Source: Deltaproteobacteria bacterium
Lineage (GTDB): Bacteria; Desulfobacterota; Desulfobacteria; Desulfobacterales; UBA11574
Length of the DNA: 8,537 nt
Assembly: GCA_019313025.1 (NCBI GenBank)
Contig: JAFDCA010000455.1
Coordinates: 1 to 8,537, forward strand
Direction of reading: 5' to 3'
Of this stretch, positions 6,156 to 8,537 are shown piece after piece. The first letter of the stretch is position 1; the number at the start of each line of letters is the position of its first letter. The position numbers were made by a program, and so were the translations under genes. The notes beneath the pieces were generated by a model. That model searched no databases. It was not told where the DNA came from and saw nothing but the letters and a program-made list of their open reading frames with translations.

Positions 6156-8159
6156 CCCGTAAAACTTCTTCTGGAGAGTGACCCCTATCTTATGCCGTAT
6201 GAAAGAGATCTCAAACGGCGCTTCAACCAAATTGCTCAAACGGAAAAGATGCTCACCGGTAATAAGATCCGTCTGGCGGATTTTGCTTCAGGTCACGAAT
6301 ACTTCGGTCTTCATTTTTCCCACAGGGAATGGATTTTTCGGGAATGGGCACCCAATGCCGATGCAATATATCTGATTGGAGAGATGACAAACTGGCAAGA
6401 GGAAAAAAAATTTGCTCTTGAACGAGTCAACAGGGAAGGCGTGTGGGAAATCCGATTGCCCGCTGACGCAATGGAACATAAGGATTTATACCGGCTTCGG
6501 ATTTACTGGCCCGGGGGACAAGGAGACCGGATACCCGCTTATGCACGGCGGGTGGTTCAGGATCCCGACACAATGATTTTTAACGCTCAGGTCTGGTTTC
6601 CTCGGGAACCTTATATCTGGAAATGCAAGGGTGTTCAACCTTCGAAAGAGGCGATTTTGGTTTATGAAGTCCATGTGGGCATGGCCCAGGAAAACGAAAA
6701 GGTTGGTTCTTTTCGGGAATTTACCCTGAAGATTCTGCCGCGCATTGTTGCCGCCGGCTACAATACGCTTCAACTAATGGCGATTCAGGAGCATCCATAT
6801 TATGGATCCTTTGGTTACCAAGTGTCCAATTTTTTCGCCGCTTCATCAAGATTTGGGCCACCCGAGGCACTCAAAGAGCTTGTGGATACTGCCCATACCT
6901 TGGGTCTTCGCGTCATCATGGACCTGATTCATTCCCATGGCGTTTCAAACGAAGTAGAGGGACTGAGCAGATTCGACGGCACACGATATCAGTATTTTCA
7001 TGACGGTCCTCGCGGCATTCATGAAGCCTGGGATTCCAGATGCTTTGATTATGGGAAGTACCAGGTGCTTCACTTTTTGCTTTCCAACTGTCGCTTCTGG
7101 CTGGATGAATACCGCTTTGACGGTTTTCGTTTTGATGGTGTAACCAGCATGCTTTACCTGCATCACGGATTGTCTAAAGCATTCACTTCCTACGATGACT
7201 ATTTTGACAATAGTGTGGACGAGGATGCCCTCACGTATCTGGCACTTGCCAACAAGCTCATCCATGATGTACGATCCGATGCCGTTACCATTGCCGAAGA
7301 TATCAGCGGAATGCCCGGCTTGGCTGTTCCTCTTTCGTCCGGTGGCATCGGATTTGATTATCGTTTTGCCATGGGAATCTCCGATAACTGGATCCGTCTC
7401 GTTAAAGATGTGCCCGATGAAAAATGGCATATGGGGCACCTGTGGTATGAGCTGAACAACCGAAGACAAGATGAAAAGACCATCAGTTATGCCGAATCCC
7501 ACGATCAGGCCTTGGTCGGAGATCAGACCCTCATCTTCCGGATGATCGGTTCTGACATGTATAATGCCATGCGTTCGGATTGTAAAAACCTCAAAGTAGA
7601 CAGAGGACTGGCGCTTCATAAACTCATCCGCTTGATCACTCTTTCCACGGCAGGCAATGGTTATCTCAACTTTATGGGAAATGAATTTGGGCATCCTGAA
7701 TGGATCGATTTCCCCCGGGAAGGGAACAACTGGTCTTTCAAATATGCACGACGGCAGTGGCACTTGGCGGATGATGATACTCTTAAATATCGTTTTCTTG
7801 CCAATTTTGACAGGGATATGATTTTCTTGGCCAAGCGTTTTAAGCTCCTTGAATCTTCGGGACCGCATTTTATTTATGAGCATTCGGATGACAAGGTGAT
7901 TGTTTTCAGACGGGCCGGGCTTGTATTTGTATTTAATTTTCATCCGGCCCGTTCGTATACCGACTATTGCTTTGAAACAACCCCCGGCAAATATCAGATG
8001 GTCTTCAACAGCGATGCGACTGAATACGGCGGCCACTCACGATTGATACCGGACCAATATCATCTGACCTTTCATGATCCTTCGAAACAGCAAAACCGGA
8101 ATATGCTCAGCTTATACATTCCCAATCGAACGGCTATTGTCCTTCAACAGGTCGAATAA
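6144..8159 (+). CDS. glgB: 1,4-alpha-glucan branching enzyme, GH13, eukaryotic (GH13_8) type
   Basis: Cuts an alpha-1,4 chain and re-attaches it by an alpha-1,6 bond, creating glycogen branches. The 671 residues contain an N-terminal helix region (LLLESDPYL, 8-16), a CBM48 beta-sandwich (about 50-150, with FREWAPNADAIYLIGEMTNW at 65-84), the GH13 (beta/alpha)8 barrel (about 170-560) and a C-terminal beta domain (about 575-671). Conserved regions are DLIHSH (260-265), GFRFDGVTSM (327-336; nucleophile D331), IAEDISGMP (383-391; acid/base E385) and AESHDQALVGD (450-460; D454). These match human/yeast/plant branching enzymes (DVVHSH, GFRFDGVTSM, IAEDVSGMP, AESHDQALVGD) and not E. coli GlgB (DWVPGHF, ALRVDAVASM, IAEEST, LSHDEVVHG). 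The size also suits that group. An in-frame TAA (6138-6140) sits just upstream, so GTG 6144 is the only usual start that retains LLLESDPYL, which aligns with eukaryotic N-termini. The next candidate, ATG 6192, would remove it. The gene follows glgA by 37 nt, consistent with one operon. Confidence 0.95.
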   Translation: MTSDPVKLLLESDPYLMPYERDLKRRFNQIAQTEKMLTGNKIRLADFASGHEYFGLHFSHREWIFREWAPNADAIYLIGEMTNWQEEKKFALERVNREGVWEIRLPADAMEHKDLYRLRIYWPGGQGDRIPAYARRVVQDPDTMIFNAQVWFPREPYIWKCKGVQPSKEAILVYEVHVGMAQENEKVGSFREFTLKILPRIVAAGYNTLQLMAIQEHPYYGSFGYQVSNFFAASSRFGPPEALKELVDTAHTLGLRVIMDLIHSHGVSNEVEGLSRFDGTRYQYFHDGPRGIHEAWDSRCFDYGKYQVLHFLLSNCRFWLDEYRFDGFRFDGVTSMLYLHHGLSKAFTSYDDYFDNSVDEDALTYLALANKLIHDVRSDAVTIAEDISGMPGLAVPLSSGGIGFDYRFAMGISDNWIRLVKDVPDEKWHMGHLWYELNNRRQDEKTISYAESHDQALVGDQTLIFRMIGSDMYNAMRSDCKNLKVDRGLALHKLIRLITLSTAGNGYLNFMGNEFGHPEWIDFPREGNNWSFKYARRQWHLADDDTLKYRFLANFDRDMIFLAKRFKLLESSGPHFIYEHSDDKVIVFRRAGLVFVFNFHPARSYTDYCFETTPGKYQMVFNSDATEYGGHSRLIPDQYHLTFHDPSKQQNRNMLSLYIPNRTAIVLQQVE

Positions 8160-8190
8160 CGGAAAACTTGGCAGTGGCATTGATCTAAAA

Positions 8191-8230
8191 TTCCAAAATG
8201 TAATCCGGGACCTTTGGAAAACGCCCCCTT
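8191..8230 (+). terminator. Weak hairpin after glgB, possible transcription terminator
   Basis: TTCCAAA (8191-8197) can pair with TTTGGAA (8213-8219) over a 15-nt loop, followed after a C-rich stretch by a T run near 8229. The stem is short, the loop is large and the T run is not adjacent, so it is a poor intrinsic terminator. It is simply the best candidate in the 100 nt after the glgB stop codon. Confidence 0.2.
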
Positions 8231-8263
8231 TTTGCCCAATTTCTTTGTCCACGATAAACGGGA

Positions 8264-8291
8264 TTTACAGTATCCGTGCGCTACATACTAT
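8264..8291 (+). promoter_or_regulatory. Possible promoter in the right-hand tail
   Basis: TTTACA (8264-8269, five of six -35 consensus bases) is 16 nt from TACTAT (8286-8291, four of six -10 bases). It would drive rightward transcription into the inverted-repeat segment or a gene beyond the window. This is a visual match only. Confidence 0.25.
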
Positions 8292-8395
8292 ACGTATTAA
8301 AGCAGTAGCCAAAAATATGTTCCGGTTGAATGAATAACGGTCACGATTTGCCGTAAGCAGTCGGATGATTTCGTTGAGGTCGGGAAGCTGTGTGA

Positions 8396-8517
8396 GCAAA
8401 TTAGAGCGCGTTAAAGAGACCATCTTCGAAGTATTTCAAATTAAAACATACAATCAAACTACTGAACGATATTCTAAAAAGCCATGGCCATGTTCTCTTT
8501 TACGCGCTTTTGTTTGC
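8396..8517. repeat. Inverted repeat with 28-nt arms and 66-nt spacer
   Basis: The left arm 8396-8423 and the reverse complement of the right arm 8490-8517 agree at 23 of 28 positions. The inner 19 nt (8405-8423 against 8490-8508) agree at 17 of 19, with mismatches at 8412/8501 and 8420/8493. The spacer starts with the palindrome CTTCGAAG (8424-8431) and nearly ends with the palindrome GCCATGGC (8481-8488). The dinucleotide GA lies immediately outside each arm (8394-8395, 8518-8519), which could be chance. The total span of 122 bp would fit a MITE-like non-autonomous element or a structured RNA/cruciform. No transposase is identified. Confidence 0.6.
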
Positions 8518-8537
8518 GAGTTCTTGCAGATCTCAAC

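Larger units (their letters stand above)
8160..8537. other. Gene-poor tail downstream of glgB
   Basis: No recognisable protein or RNA gene is seen in these 378 nt. A + strand frame is open from just after the TAA at 8335-8337 to the window edge (possible starts ATG 8365 or GTG 8392). A 52-codon - strand frame runs from ATG at 8423 to TAA at 8265. The two overlap, neither has a convincing ribosome site, and I recognise neither product. The right part holds the inverted repeat described separately. The region could be an operon boundary carrying mobile-element debris, or the 5' end of a gene that continues beyond the window. Confidence 0.5.

Noticed and set aside
6945..8036. 363-codon open frame on the - strand inside glgB
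   Set aside because: It lies wholly antisense to a clearly conserved GH13 gene, has no family resemblance and no independent ribosome site. It is a codon-bias shadow.
8280..8309. Small hairpin GCTAC (8280-8284) / GTAGC (8305-8309)
   Set aside because: A five-bp stem with a 20-nt loop is expected by chance and has no associated T run.
8074..8337. 87-codon + strand frame overlapping the glgB 3' end
   Set aside because: It starts inside the conserved C-terminal domain of the branching enzyme in another frame, and its tail beyond 8159 shows no motif or ribosome site.
8265..8423. 52-codon - strand frame (M-V-S-L-T-R-S-N-L-L...)
   Set aside because: Its amino-acid mix looks protein-like, but it has no Shine-Dalgarno site, an in-frame stop five codons upstream, overlap with the inverted repeat and no recognised family.
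8396..8517. Integron attC site as an explanation of the inverted repeat
   Set aside because: The arms contain GTTAAAG, but the required terminal RYYYAAC/GTTRRRY core arrangement is not present in the right order or orientation.
8365..8537. Possible 5'-partial + strand gene starting at ATG 8365 or GTG 8392 and open to the window edge
   Set aside because: About 66 codons without a stop can occur by chance, no ribosome site or recognised motif is present, and the frame runs through the inverted repeat. Sequence beyond 8537 would decide.

Overview
The window is a compact glycogen (alpha-glucan) metabolism cluster on the + strand. It holds four consecutive enzyme genes, all reading left to right, with short gaps of 107, 71 and 37 nt. 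In order they are a GH133-type amylo-alpha-1,6-glucosidase (debranching; 5' end very likely cut by the window edge), a GT35 alpha-glucan phosphorylase with a DUF3417-type N-terminus and an extra beta-rich C-terminal domain, a GT5 glycogen synthase, and a GH13 1,4-alpha-glucan branching enzyme whose motifs are of the eukaryotic (GH13_8) type. Together they supply both arms of glycogen turnover: synthase plus branching enzyme build the polymer, and phosphorylase plus debrancher release glucose-1-phosphate and glucose.

The window is bacterial: tightly packed co-directional genes, Shine-Dalgarno-like sites before two of them, and one GTG start. The style of the phosphorylase, the synthase and the large debrancher recalls Desulfobacterota (delta-proteobacteria, for example Desulfobacteraceae). 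That placement is a recollection of family resemblance, not a search result. No sugar-nucleotide pyrophosphorylase (glgC), phosphoglucomutase or 4-alpha-glucanotransferase is present, so those functions must lie elsewhere or in the missing 5' part of the first gene.

Layout: 1-1860 debrancher; 1861-1967 AT-rich spacer with a perfect TATAAT inside a palindrome (candidate promoter or operator); 1968-4523 phosphorylase (start more likely 1974); 4524-4594 spacer; 4595-6106 synthase; 6107-6143 spacer with an A9 run and a 7-bp tandem repeat that contains the GTG start of the branching enzyme; 6144-8159 branching enzyme; 8160-8537 gene-poor tail with a weak terminator-like hairpin, a possible promoter and a strong inverted repeat (8396-8423 with 8490-8517).

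Most of the window is ordinary core metabolism and I do not see a new multi-gene system. The parts worth a second look are the eukaryote-like branching enzyme, the heptad repeat covering its start codon, and the unexplained inverted-repeat element at the right end.
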